Shown: in pieces, positions 31,208-39,444 of the stretch
Layout: every line of letters starts with the position of its first letter
How positions within the stretch are numbered: the first letter of the stretch is position 1
Source of the DNA: Erysipelotrichaceae bacterium
Lineage (GTDB): Bacteria > Bacillota_I > Bacilli_A > Erysipelotrichales > Erysipelotrichaceae
Length of the DNA: 64,000 nucleotides
Assembly (NCBI GenBank): GCA_030694975.1
Contig: JAUYTU010000013.1
Span: forward strand, 1-64,000
Direction: 5' to 3'
Notes under the pieces: generated by a model
What the model was told of the DNA's origin: nothing
Seen by the model: the letters and a program-made list of their open reading frames with translations, nothing else
The model's database searches: none
Position numbers and translations under genes: made by a program

Positions 31208-32089
31208 ATGGCTAGTTTCGAAAGTAGAATAATACTGTTTATTCTTCACAAATTAAATACGAAGCGATCGTTTGAACACTATTTTAAGCGTGGGAAGTTA
31301 AATTCGGAAGTTTCAAATAAGCCGAACAGAATGCTTAAGTCATTGGCAACCGTTACCAGTACAGAATTATTGGGAAGAGTCATTTATACAGCTACACCGA
31401 TTAATCAAACGTCGGATATGCATGTCTTATTTTTTCATGGTGGCGCATATGTTTTAGGACTAAAAAACCATCACTATAATTTTATATCCAGATTAGTAAA
31501 ATCCATCGGATGTAAAGTCTCAATTGTGGACTATCCGTTGGCACCTCGCTATACAGCGGATGATGCACTTGATGTAGTCACAAGATTATATATAGAAATA
31601 ACAGAGAAAGAATCTGCTGACAAAATTGTGCTCATGGGAGATTCATCGGGGGGTGGACTCACTTTAGGGCTGGCTCAGTATTTACGTGATCGCAATATCC
31701 CGCAACCAAAGCAAATCATCTTATTGTCACCGTGGTTGGATGTCACGATGCAAAATCCGGACATTCTGGCCATCGATAAACTAGATCCGATCTTAAGTAT
31801 TGAAGGTTTGAAAATGGCAGGTGAGGCATATGCCGGAAATAAGGACCCTAAAGACCCTTACATCAGCCCGATTTATGGGAATTTTAAAAATCTGTCACCC
31901 ATCAGCTTGTTTACAAGCACAAATGATATTTTAAATGCGGATGCCCGGAAGTTAAAAGGAATGTTGGACCAACAGGGAATAATGATGAGAGTTGAAGAAT
32001 ATTCTGGATTATTTCATGATTGGATGGTTTTTAACTCTACGGAATCAAGAGATGTTATCGCAAAGATTACGGAAATTGTAACTAACTGA
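31208..32089 (+). CDS. alpha/beta hydrolase, HSL-type esterase
   Basis: The 293-residue protein has the oxyanion motif FFHGGAYVLG, the nucleophile elbow MGDSSGGG, and a C-terminal GLFHDW that would hold the catalytic His; the acid is probably in FTSTNDILNADARK. This is the hormone-sensitive-lipase (alpha/beta hydrolase fold-3) group acting on short acyl esters. The ATG at 31208 has GTGAGGA 5-6 nt upstream. It is 19 bp after the flavoprotein gene, so probably one operon. Confidence 0.9.
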   Translation: MASFESRIILFILHKLNTKRSFEHYFKRGKLNSEVSNKPNRMLKSLATVTSTELLGRVIYTATPINQTSDMHVLFFHGGAYVLGLKNHHYNFISRLVKSIGCKVSIVDYPLAPRYTADDALDVVTRLYIEITEKESADKIVLMGDSSGGGLTLGLAQYLRDRNIPQPKQIILLSPWLDVTMQNPDILAIDKLDPILSIEGLKMAGEAYAGNKDPKDPYISPIYGNFKNLSPISLFTSTNDILNADARKLKGMLDQQGIMMRVEEYSGLFHDWMVFNSTESRDVIAKITEIVTN

Positions 32090-32164
32090 GTATTTTAGAA
32101 GTGACAGTATGAGCCAAATGCATTACTGATTGCGGTAGTACTGTCGATATAAAGGGTAAAAAAT

Positions 32165-33031
32165 ATGAGAAGTGATAATGAAATGTACGACTTGATTTTA
32201 AATGTTGCGAAATCGGATTCACGGGTGATGGCCGTTTTACTCAACGGTTCACGCGCCAACCCCAATGCACCAAAAGACAAGTATCAGGATTTTGATATTG
32301 TTTATGTTGTTACAGAAATGGAATCTTGGATGTCAGATCATCATTGGATTGATATCTTCGGTGAGCGAGTCATGCTTCAAATGCCTGAAACGATGAGAAA
32401 TCCTGAGAACGATGGCAACTTTGGGTATCTGATGTTATTTAAAGACGGTCATCGGATTGACCTGACATTAATGCCTATCGGAAATTTGAACATGTCCGAT
32501 AAAATGACCGTCGTTTTGTTGGATAAGTCGAAGCAATTGCCCGATGTAGAACCTTCAAGTGATCGTGATTATCATGTTAAGAGGCCAACATTATTGGAAT
32601 ATAACTCTTGTAGCAATAATTTCTTGTGGTGTCTTCAAAACGTAGCCAAAGGGATTGCCCGGGATGAACTGCCTTATGCCATGGAAATGTTTAACAATGT
32701 CGTTCGTGAAGAACTCAATACCATGACCGCTTGGTATATCGGAACTTTAACTGATTTCTCAGTTTCTGCGGGTAAGATGGGTAAATATTTCAAACGACAT
32801 CTGCCATCCGAAGTCTATCAGATGATCAAAGCGACCTATAGCGACAGTGATTATGCTCATTTATGGAGCGCAATGTTTATGGCCGTTGAATGTTTTGAGT
32901 TCATGGCAAAAGTTGTCGGAGAAAAGATGAACTATTTTTATAATCAACAAGATCATGACAACATGGTCAACTACTTGTCCCGCATAAAAAGTGAACTGAA
33001 CGGAGAATCTCACCATGGAAAAGGGAATTGA
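32165..33031 (+). CDS. aminoglycoside 6-adenylyltransferase-like, AadK/AadE type
   Basis: The 288-residue protein transfers AMP from ATP to the 6-hydroxyl of streptomycin in characterised homologues. The nucleotidyltransferase motif LLNGSRANPNAPKDKYQDFD, with the DxD-like acidic pair in DFDIVY, is at 25-46, and the third acid is in HRIDLTLMP (about 98). The helical C-terminal half (NNFLWCLQNVAKGIARDELPY, REELNTMTAWYIG) matches Adenylyl_transf_2-type proteins. Chromosomal location and operon-like tail with DUF genes suggest an intrinsic gene, not recently acquired. Confidence 0.9.
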   Translation: MRSDNEMYDLILNVAKSDSRVMAVLLNGSRANPNAPKDKYQDFDIVYVVTEMESWMSDHHWIDIFGERVMLQMPETMRNPENDGNFGYLMLFKDGHRIDLTLMPIGNLNMSDKMTVVLLDKSKQLPDVEPSSDRDYHVKRPTLLEYNSCSNNFLWCLQNVAKGIARDELPYAMEMFNNVVREELNTMTAWYIGTLTDFSVSAGKMGKYFKRHLPSEVYQMIKATYSDSDYAHLWSAMFMAVECFEFMAKVVGEKMNYFYNQQDHDNMVNYLSRIKSELNGESHHGKGN

Positions 33032-33320
33032 TAACTATTTGGACGAAAATGGCAGAATTAAGCAATGGCCATCCAAAATGATCATGAAGAATAAAATATT
33101 GGAATATTTATTATCGAAGTTTGAGGATGAGGTACAATATACGGAAGCTCAGGTCAATGAAATCCTCAAAGAATGGCATACATTCAACGATTATTTCATC
33201 TTGCGCAGAGGTCTGATTGATGTCGGTTATCTCAAACGTCATGTGGATGGCAGTCAATATTGGAAAAACCAAGAACTTGAACCGATGGATGTTGTGTCAC
33301 AGTCCTCAGATGAAAATTAG
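33015..33320 (+). CDS. DUF2087-domain protein
   Basis: The 101-residue protein carries the DUF2087 pattern (GRIKQWPSKMIMKNKILEYL, YTEAQVNEILKEWHTFNDY, LRRGLIDVGYLKRHVDGSQY). The domain is a small winged-helix-like fold often fused to ArsR or MerR regulators, so nucleic-acid binding is plausible. It overlaps the adenylyltransferase gene by 17 bp with no clear ribosome site, so translation is coupled. Confidence 0.85.
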   Translation: MEKGIDNYLDENGRIKQWPSKMIMKNKILEYLLSKFEDEVQYTEAQVNEILKEWHTFNDYFILRRGLIDVGYLKRHVDGSQYWKNQELEPMDVVSQSSDEN

Positions 33321-33675
33321 AGATAGAGTATCCAGTATCAAGGTTTATTTACCAGCCTTATATTTGGCATTAAAACACAAAAAAACACCTTGGCTAGCCA
33401 AAGCGATTGCTGCAGTTGCACTTATTTATGCAATTTCTCCCATCGATTTCATTCCGGATTTCATCCCAATTGTCGGCTACTTGGATGACTTGCTGATCTT
33501 ACCGGGGTTAATTGCGCTATGCATTAAGTTAATTCCTAAAGAAATTATGACTGAATGTCTGGATAAAGCGAAGGACATTCACTTGCCCAAAGGGTTGTGG
33601 TATCACGCTTTACCAATCATCGGCATATGGATACTTTTAGTTTTTTGGATCATGCGATGGTTCGAGTGGATATAG
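33310..33675 (+). CDS. YkvA-type DUF1232 membrane protein
   Basis: The 121-residue protein contains the DUF1232 signature AISPIDFIPDFIPIVGYLDDL, preceded by a short basic region and followed by a C-terminal hydrophobic helix (LPIIGIWILLVFWIM). Function unknown; members are small membrane-associated proteins. The ATG at 33310 overlaps the DUF2087 gene by 11 bp; an upstream in-frame start lies deep in that gene and is unlikely. Confidence 0.85.
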   Translation: MKIRDRVSSIKVYLPALYLALKHKKTPWLAKAIAAVALIYAISPIDFIPDFIPIVGYLDDLLILPGLIALCIKLIPKEIMTECLDKAKDIHLPKGLWYHALPIIGIWILLVFWIMRWFEWI

Positions 33676-33689
33676 AACGAGGAAATGAT

Positions 33690-34361
33690 ATGACAAAAAT
33701 GGACCATTTATATATTGAAGAGTTAATCCGTGAGTTTGCTACACTTAGAGATGAAAAGAGATTGTTAACGTCCGAAGTGCGCAAGGTTTCCGCAAAGATT
33801 TTCAAAAAGTTACCCAACGATTTGACCTATGTTTTAACTCTATGTGAACAATTGTTGGAATTGCGAACTTGGGAAATGACCATCACCGCCTATGATTGGG
33901 CACACCGTAAAAGAAATCAATATGATGAATCGACTTTCGAAGTATTTGAGAAATGGATGAAGAACTATATTTCCGATTGGTGGGATTGTGATGATTTCTG
34001 TACACATGCCTTTGGGGAACTGATGATCAAATATCCGCATCTGTTACAAAGAATCGTAACTTGGTGTGATCATGAGAACTTCGCAGTGCGCCGTTGTGCA
34101 CCTGTCATTCTGATTTTACCAATTAAAAGGAAGAGTTTACTGACGGTCGATCCTCTGGAAATAGCGAATCGACTGTACAATGACCCACATTACTTAGTGC
34201 TAAAAGGTTATGGCTGGATGTTAAAAGTATTATCAAGTACACAATATGATAAAGTGCTTGGCTATCTTGAATCAAATCGATCGACGATGCCAAGAGTTGC
34301 TTTTCGATATGCACTTGAGAAAATGCAAAAATCTGATAAACTACGATTGATGAGTGAATGA
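33690..34361 (+). CDS. HEAT-repeat protein, AlkD-like DNA alkylation repair family
   Basis: The 223-residue all-helical protein resembles the AlkD/DNA-alkylation-repair superfamily: ELRTWEMTITAYDWAHRKRN, then MKNYISDWWDCDDFCTHAFG and WCDHENFAVRRCAPVILI. AlkD glycosylases excise positively charged alkylated bases; key catalytic residues (a Trp pair and an Asp) are plausible in SDWWDCDDF, but I cannot confirm activity. The ATG at 33690 has GAGG 8 nt upstream. Cys content is higher than in neighbours. Confidence 0.8.
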   Translation: MTKMDHLYIEELIREFATLRDEKRLLTSEVRKVSAKIFKKLPNDLTYVLTLCEQLLELRTWEMTITAYDWAHRKRNQYDESTFEVFEKWMKNYISDWWDCDDFCTHAFGELMIKYPHLLQRIVTWCDHENFAVRRCAPVILILPIKRKSLLTVDPLEIANRLYNDPHYLVLKGYGWMLKVLSSTQYDKVLGYLESNRSTMPRVAFRYALEKMQKSDKLRLMSE

Positions 34362-34388
34362 AAAATTCCGAAAAGGTGAGGTAGATTA

Positions 34389-34877
34389 ATGAAAGCACTT
34401 GTACTGTACTATTCGTATGAAGGAAACACAGAATTTATAGCGGAAGCAATTTCGGAAACGCTAAATGCTCCAATCATCCGTATCCATCCAACCAACGATT
34501 TAACCTCTACCGGATTTGGTAAATATGTTTGGGGTGGCGGGCAAGTCGTTATGGGGATCAAACCAAAACTTGAACCCATCGAATGTAATTTGAATGAGTT
34601 TGATGTGATATTTTTAGGATCGCCGATCTGGGCCGGAACTTATGCTCCACCAATCAAAACACTGATGGAAGATGGATTTTTTATTGGTAAAAAAATGTTC
34701 TACTTCTATACTCACCAAGGCGGCGCTCAAAATGCTGAGCGACGTGCTGAAAAAGTAATCTCGAAATCAAACCAATTTGTTTCCGCATTGGGATTTTTGG
34801 ATGTGTTAAAGAATCCGGAAGAAAACAGACGAAAAGCGCAATTATGGGCAGTGGAATGTATCGGGGAAATTGAGTGA
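34389..34877 (+). CDS. flavodoxin
   Basis: The 162-residue protein has the FMN phosphate loop YYSYEGNTEFIAEA at the N terminus and the ring-binding segments FLGSPIWAGTYAPP and FYTHQGGAQNAERR. It should be a cytosolic low-potential electron carrier. GGTGAGG site upstream. It overlaps the membrane 4Fe-4S protein start by 4 bp, suggesting the two exchange electrons. Confidence 0.92.
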   Translation: MKALVLYYSYEGNTEFIAEAISETLNAPIIRIHPTNDLTSTGFGKYVWGGGQVVMGIKPKLEPIECNLNEFDVIFLGSPIWAGTYAPPIKTLMEDGFFIGKKMFYFYTHQGGAQNAERRAEKVISKSNQFVSALGFLDVLKNPEENRRKAQLWAVECIGEIE

Positions 34878-35596
34878 ATCGACAAGGCATGCGAAAAACG
34901 AGCATACTGATTTCGTTCATCTTGTTTCCAGTCACTCTATATTATTTTTCTCCATATCTAGTCATTGAAGCGCTAACCCAACAAGTGATTGCGGGCAGCT
35001 TTATTATTTTTACGCTCATGCTGCTCGGTTCAATATTTTTCGGAAGACTGTTTTGTGGTTGGTTATGTCCGGCAGGTGGTCTTCAAGAAGCATCCACAAT
35101 CATCAATGACCGTAGAGTAACATTAAAAAAGGCTAAACTCATCAAGTATCTGATATGGCTGCCTTGGATCTCGCTGATATTGATTTTACTGTTACTAGCA
35201 AAGGATAATCTAACAATCGACTTCTTCTACCAAACTTGGTATGGAATATCAATATCTGATCCCTATGGATTTATCATATACTTTGGCGTTGTTTTTCTGA
35301 TCTTGATACTTGCTTTGATCTTGGGCAGACGTGGCTTTTGTCATACCGTTTGTTGGATGGCACCTTTTATGCAACTGGGCATGTGGATACAAAAGAAAAT
35401 GAACATTCCTCACCTGTATCTACAAACCAGGGCAGAGGAATGCATCCACTGTAATGCATGCACAAAGAAATGTTCGATGAGTTTATCCGTCATGGAATTG
35501 GTTCAAGAGGGTAAAATCAATGATTTAGACTGCATCCTTTGTCTTGAATGTGTGGATGTTTGTCCCAAGAAAATAATAAAACTGAATATAAAATAA
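34874..35596 (+). CDS. NapH-like membrane 4Fe-4S protein
   Basis: The 240-residue protein has four or five membrane segments. It carries the NapH/RdxA/CcoG-type cysteine motif RLFCGWLCPAGG in an N-terminal loop and a second FCHTVCWMAP later. Two ferredoxin clusters are at the C terminus: CIHCNACTKKC and CILCLECVDVCP (C-x2-C-x2-C-x3-C each). It probably passes electrons across or along the membrane, with the flavodoxin as partner. GTG start at 34874, four bases inside the flavodoxin stop; GGGGA lies 8 nt upstream. An ATG at 34889 is an alternative. Confidence 0.88.
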   Translation: MNRQGMRKTSILISFILFPVTLYYFSPYLVIEALTQQVIAGSFIIFTLMLLGSIFFGRLFCGWLCPAGGLQEASTIINDRRVTLKKAKLIKYLIWLPWISLILILLLLAKDNLTIDFFYQTWYGISISDPYGFIIYFGVVFLILILALILGRRGFCHTVCWMAPFMQLGMWIQKKMNIPHLYLQTRAEECIHCNACTKKCSMSLSVMELVQEGKINDLDCILCLECVDVCPKKIIKLNIK

Positions 35597-35624
35597 ATGC
35601 AACGGTTACTCCTGTTGCATTTTT
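35595..35624. terminator. bidirectional terminator between 4Fe-4S gene and symporter
   Basis: AAATGCAAC (35595-35603) and GTTGCATTT (35614-35622) pair over a 10-nt loop with T on both strands. It includes the stop of the minus-strand symporter gene. Confidence 0.75.
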
Positions 35625-37033
35625 CTGATCTGTTTCTGAATGTGTCGAACCCGCTCTTCATTCAGCGGATACCTTCGTAAACTGAGATAAGCTAAAACGA
35701 AGCTGATGATCGAGCCTAAACCCAGAATCATTCCCAGACTGAACAAAGTAAATTCACTTTGAATGGGAAGTGATGAATCAAATCGGATGATATCCAATAG
35801 GATCCCAATGACGAAAATAGCTACAGCTTGGGAAAGCTTGTAATAAAGTGTCAAACTGCCAAAATAGAAACCTTCAAATCGCAAGCCGCGTTTGTATTCA
35901 TCAAAGTCAATCGTATCCGCAACCATTGATAGGGGAATGGTAAACAGCGCTCCCGTACCAAATCCCGCAATCAATGCATAAGGGAAGAAGAACAGCGGTT
36001 GAGAAGCGATTGAATCTTTAAACAGAACCATAATGACGAACATAACACCGGCGATTGCACTGAATAACAGACCGATATTCATTGCCGGACGCTTATCATA
36101 TTTTCTGGCAATGTACATCCAAACCGGCTGGGACAATATACTCATCAGAAACTGCACACCAAGAATAATCGCAATTTGTTGACTGGTAAGTACAAATGTA
36201 TACGTAAACACATGCAAGCCAATATTAGTCAGAAATGCGGATGCCAGATTGTTGAATAAGTAACAAAGCGCTACTGCTCTAAATGCGCGATTGTCAAATG
36301 TGCTCTTTAGTGAGTCAATCAAAATATCCAGCTTTTTTCCTTTTACTTCATTGATTTGGTGTTTATTGAGAATCGGTATGTACTTCATCGTAGCCCAATA
36401 ACATACAAAAGTAGATACCATAACCACAACCGCGGACATAATCCCAATATTGCGATAGGACATAGGATTCAGCTGACCACTGGGAAACTCAAGGGTTGGC
36501 TGAAAGAAAATATACAATCCCGCAACAGAAACAAAGGCTAAACCAAGTAGAAAGAAAACAGTCTTAATGCTTTGGATCGAAGTCCGTTCGTTATAATCAC
36601 TGGATAGTTCTGCACCTAAAGCCGTGTAAGGTGTGACATAAACGGTTATAAAAGTTTTAAATAAAATGATGTAAATAAACAGAATGATAAATTTCGTATT
36701 GGTATCCAAACTTGCCGGTATCGTCCACATCATATAAATCGTCGCTGAAACTCCCAGAGCTCCAATGATTAAATACAAATGTCGCCGACCAAAGATCTTT
36801 GATTTTGTGATATCCGATAAATATCCCATCAAAGGATCGGTGATAGCATCCCAAAAAATACTGATACTGACAGCCAAGCCAACTAAATAGCCGGGAATGC
36901 CAAGAATAACGGTAGAAAAAAACACCAAATAAGTCCCAACAACTTGCATGGCGATTCCGATACTGAGATTGCCCACTCCGTATCCAACTTTGTCTATAAC
37001 AGGGACATTGCGATTGGTAACTTTTGTTGTCAA
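35606..37033 (-). CDS. GPH-family sugar:cation symporter (MFS_2)
   Basis: The 475-residue transporter has 12 predicted membrane segments and the GPH signatures WDAITDPLMGYLSD and MVADTIDFDEYKRGLRFEGFYFG. The family imports glycosides, pentosides or hexuronides with Na+ or H+. No sugar hydrolase is next to it, so the substrate is open. TTG start at 37033 with GAGGGAG 6-7 nt upstream. A TATAAT at 37059-37064 (minus) and an overlapping palindrome at 37085 mark its promoter. Confidence 0.93.
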   Translation of the reverse strand: MTTKVTNRNVPVIDKVGYGVGNLSIGIAMQVVGTYLVFFSTVILGIPGYLVGLAVSISIFWDAITDPLMGYLSDITKSKIFGRRHLYLIIGALGVSATIYMMWTIPASLDTNTKFIILFIYIILFKTFITVYVTPYTALGAELSSDYNERTSIQSIKTVFFLLGLAFVSVAGLYIFFQPTLEFPSGQLNPMSYRNIGIMSAVVVMVSTFVCYWATMKYIPILNKHQINEVKGKKLDILIDSLKSTFDNRAFRAVALCYLFNNLASAFLTNIGLHVFTYTFVLTSQQIAIILGVQFLMSILSQPVWMYIARKYDKRPAMNIGLLFSAIAGVMFVIMVLFKDSIASQPLFFFPYALIAGFGTGALFTIPLSMVADTIDFDEYKRGLRFEGFYFGSLTLYYKLSQAVAIFVIGILLDIIRFDSSLPIQSEFTLFSLGMILGLGSIISFVLAYLSLRRYPLNEERVRHIQKQIRKMQQE

Positions 37034-37058
37034 AGGATCTCCCTCACATTCTGCCTAT

Positions 37059-37101
37059 ATTATAACTGATTTGACTATAAAAGATTCTGTGTTGCACAGA
37101 A
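37059..37101 (-). promoter_or_regulatory. symporter promoter with upstream palindrome
   Basis: Minus-strand -10 TATAAT at 37064-37059. TTCTGTG-TTG-CACAGAA (37085-37101) is a perfect 7-bp inverted repeat covering the -35 area, a possible repressor operator. On the minus strand it is followed by TCTTTT, so it could also weakly terminate the gene ending at 37121. Confidence 0.5.
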
Positions 37102-37120
37102 ATTTACGAAAATTTGACAT

Positions 37121-37483
37121 TTAATTTGTGCTATGATTATTCACTTTTTTATATTTGCTATTCAGCTTTTTTCCAACCCAAACACCCGCTAAACAAACCA
37201 GAAAAATCATGAAACTATATAGAAAATAATAAACATTCTGAGGATCAAGCAATAAGATAATTACACCGCCACCGCCAAGAAATGCAGCATTTAACCAAGC
37301 GTTGTGTGGCTGAATATAAGCGAAGATTGTTGATAGTACAAATAAAAGTAAGAGCACGATAACAATCAGAATCAAACGTTCATTGATTCCACCATCCGCA
37401 AACACAGATAAAAATACACCATATAAAGAAATCAGTGCCCCGCATATTAACGCTGCGACTGACAAGAGAATGCTTTTTAGCAT
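37121..37483 (-). CDS. membrane protein with four helices, unknown
   Basis: A 120-residue protein with four hydrophobic segments (about 4-25, 37-58, 65-82, 86-105) and a basic C terminus (GKKLNSKYKKVNNHS). I recognise no family. The ATG at 37483 has AGAGGTGA 5-6 nt upstream; a GTG three codons earlier is less likely. It is divergent from the ADP-ribosylglycohydrolase gene. Confidence 0.7.
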   Translation of the reverse strand: MLKSILLSVAALICGALISLYGVFLSVFADGGINERLILIVIVLLLLFVLSTIFAYIQPHNAWLNAAFLGGGGVIILLLDPQNVYYFLYSFMIFLVCLAGVWVGKKLNSKYKKVNNHSTN

Positions 37484-37593
37484 TTTGATCACCTCTGTTC
37501 ATGCTCATCGTAATCGATTGACTTAGACCCGTCAATCTTTGTGAACAATCGGAACGTATAAATGAGCTATAATTAAACCTAGGGAGGTAGAAG

Positions 37594-38592
37594 ATGAAAA
37601 GAACAATCGAACATTTTAAGGCAAGCCTTTTAGCTGGAGCCGTCGGGGATGCGTTGGGATGGCCCGTCGAATTTCGCAGTTACAATGCAATCATTGAAGA
37701 AAATGGGAGTTCAGGAGTTACAAAGTTGCAATTAAACACGCAAGGAATCGCAGAAATTACCGATGATACTCAAATGACACTGTTTACACTTGAAGGCATT
37801 GTCAATCATCGCTACTTAAAAAAGTTCTCGTCTTTGAATGAATCCGTATTTCAAAGTTATTTACGTTGGTACAAGACCCAATCCGGTATGATTGTTTCCC
37901 TGTTGACGGCTGACTTCGACTTAATGTCATACACTCAGCTTTTTCATCGGCGTGCACCCGGCCTTACCTGTACCACAACATTAGCTAAGGGTATTATGGG
38001 AACAGTAAAAACTCCCATCAATGACTCAAAGGGATGTGGTGGGGTGATGCGCGTTGCTCCCATTGGTTATTTTTATGACAAAGACTTGGCATATGATTAT
38101 GGTTGTGCTTGCGCTGCCATCACCCACGGACATCCGTTGGGATACCTATCTGCCGGTGCTTTTGCATATATGATGTCACTGATATTTGATGGCGTAGAAC
38201 TAAAAGATTCTGTGTTACAGACAATTTCCAAACTCGAGATGTCATCGTTAGCCAAACGACAAGTTTCATTGCTTAACCAAGCACTGATTTTAGCCGAATC
38301 TGACCAGAGTGATATTCAATGCATACAAACACTTGGGGAAGGCTGGGTCGGTGAAGAAGCACTTGCGATTGCTGTATTTTGCTCACTCAGATATTCCAAT
38401 GATCTGATAAAGGCACTTTCCGTATCCGTAACTCACGATGGTGACAGTGATAGCACCGGATCGATCACTGGCAATATCCTGGGAGCTTTCTTAGGAATGG
38501 ATGCAATCAAAGAAGAGTGGTTAAAAGTTTTAGAAGTCACTGAAATTGTCATCACCTTTTGTAATTATGTTGAACAACATGACAAATCATGA
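37594..38592 (+). CDS. ADP-ribosylglycohydrolase family protein
   Basis: The 332-residue protein matches the DraG/ARH fold: LLAGAVGDALGWPVEF, metal-binding ITDDTQMTLFTLEG, GCGGVMRVAPIG, ACAAITHGHPLGY and the second metal site THDGDSDSTGSITGNILGAFLG. All Mg-binding acids seem present, so it should hydrolyse ADP-ribose from proteins or small molecules. No partner ADP-ribosyltransferase or toxin is visible nearby. AGGGAGG site. Confidence 0.94.
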   Translation: MKRTIEHFKASLLAGAVGDALGWPVEFRSYNAIIEENGSSGVTKLQLNTQGIAEITDDTQMTLFTLEGIVNHRYLKKFSSLNESVFQSYLRWYKTQSGMIVSLLTADFDLMSYTQLFHRRAPGLTCTTTLAKGIMGTVKTPINDSKGCGGVMRVAPIGYFYDKDLAYDYGCACAAITHGHPLGYLSAGAFAYMMSLIFDGVELKDSVLQTISKLEMSSLAKRQVSLLNQALILAESDQSDIQCIQTLGEGWVGEEALAIAVFCSLRYSNDLIKALSVSVTHDGDSDSTGSITGNILGAFLGMDAIKEEWLKVLEVTEIVITFCNYVEQHDKS

Positions 38593-38620
38593 GAGGCTAT
38601 TGCAGTCATGACAAATCATG
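38578..38620. repeat. two copies of a 14-bp palindrome CATGACAAATCATG
   Basis: Identical copies at 38578-38591 and 38607-38620, 29 bp apart, each an inverted repeat CATGA-N4-TCATG. The first overlaps the stop of the ADP-ribosylglycohydrolase gene, the second lies in the promoter spacer of the next gene. Confidence 0.75.
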
Positions 38621-38627
38621 CTAGAAT
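38600..38627 (+). promoter_or_regulatory. promoter of the secreted protein, operator in spacer
   Basis: TTGCAG (38600-38605), 16-bp spacer, TAGAAT (38622-38627). The spacer is almost entirely the second CATGA-N4-TCATG palindrome, a position typical of repression. Confidence 0.55.
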
Positions 38628-38686
38628 GAACATATATTGTAATTACGTTGAATATTTGTAATTTAATCTCGAGAAAGGAGAACTCA

Positions 38687-39355
38687 ATGAAGAAAATACT
38701 ATCTGCATTGTTTGCGATATCGATTGTGTTTGCACTTGCTCTACCGGTAATGGCCTTAGAAACGGAAATTATCGTTGATCCTGTGGAAATTGCTGAAGAA
38801 ACAACGGTCACATTGACCGCAAAAACCTTCGGTTCAGGCGCTTATGGCGTTGATTGTTGGTTAATTGGTGAAGAAGAAGTATGCATGACAGGTGCTACGT
38901 TAGAAAAAGTCACCAAAGATGAATTTGATGTGGATTTGCCAGAAGAAGAACAGTATTGGTTAAGCGTTTTGGTTTGGACAACACCTGAACTTGAAAAAGG
39001 TGAGAAAGAAGCTGAATTTACCTTTACGTACAAAATTACGTTATATGATGATGTAGAAGATACTGAAGAAAAGGTAGAAACAGATACCGGTGAGAAAACT
39101 GTAACTGTAAAGGTTGCTGAAGTCGAGTATCCTGCAGCTACAGCTGTTGCTACAAAACTGTTGGCAGAAGCCGGAGTTAAGCATCGTTACGGAAAAGGTA
39201 AAGATGGCGGCAATTATATTACGGATGTTGCTAAGTTAATGGGCAAAGGGGCATCCTTTATGGGAGTTGAGAAGAAAGATTTTGTAGCTTATAAAGAAGC
39301 TGTCAAAGCTTACCTAACGGAAGCCGGAGCATTTTTAGTCGAAGCGGGAGAATAA
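38687..39355 (+). CDS. secreted acidic protein, unknown
   Basis: A 222-residue protein with a signal peptide (MKKILSALFAISIVFALALP, cleavage probably after VMA). The mature part is very acidic. Residues about 24-150 look like a beta-rich Ig-like domain (ETTVTLTAKTFGSGAYGVDC, AEFTFTYKITLYDD, EKTVTVKVAEVEY) with two Cys nine residues apart that could bond. Residues 155-222 are helical (TAVATKLLAEAGVKHRYGKG). No sortase or lipobox motif. Strong AAAGGAG site and own promoter. Family not recognised. Confidence 0.78.
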   Translation: MKKILSALFAISIVFALALPVMALETEIIVDPVEIAEETTVTLTAKTFGSGAYGVDCWLIGEEEVCMTGATLEKVTKDEFDVDLPEEEQYWLSVLVWTTPELEKGEKEAEFTFTYKITLYDDVEDTEEKVETDTGEKTVTVKVAEVEYPAATAVATKLLAEAGVKHRYGKGKDGGNYITDVAKLMGKGASFMGVEKKDFVAYKEAVKAYLTEAGAFLVEAGE

Positions 39356-39361
39356 CAAACA

Positions 39362-39387
39362 AAACGGACGGTTGTCCGTTTTTGTTT
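39362..39387 (+). terminator. intrinsic terminator after the secreted protein
   Basis: AAACGGAC (39362-39369) and GTCCGTTT (39374-39381) over GGTT, followed by TTGTTT. Confidence 0.85.
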
Positions 39388-39444
39388 GGGCGAATGTTTT
39401 GACACACGGGTCATTAGCGCATAATGTTGTATGCAGGTGATAAC

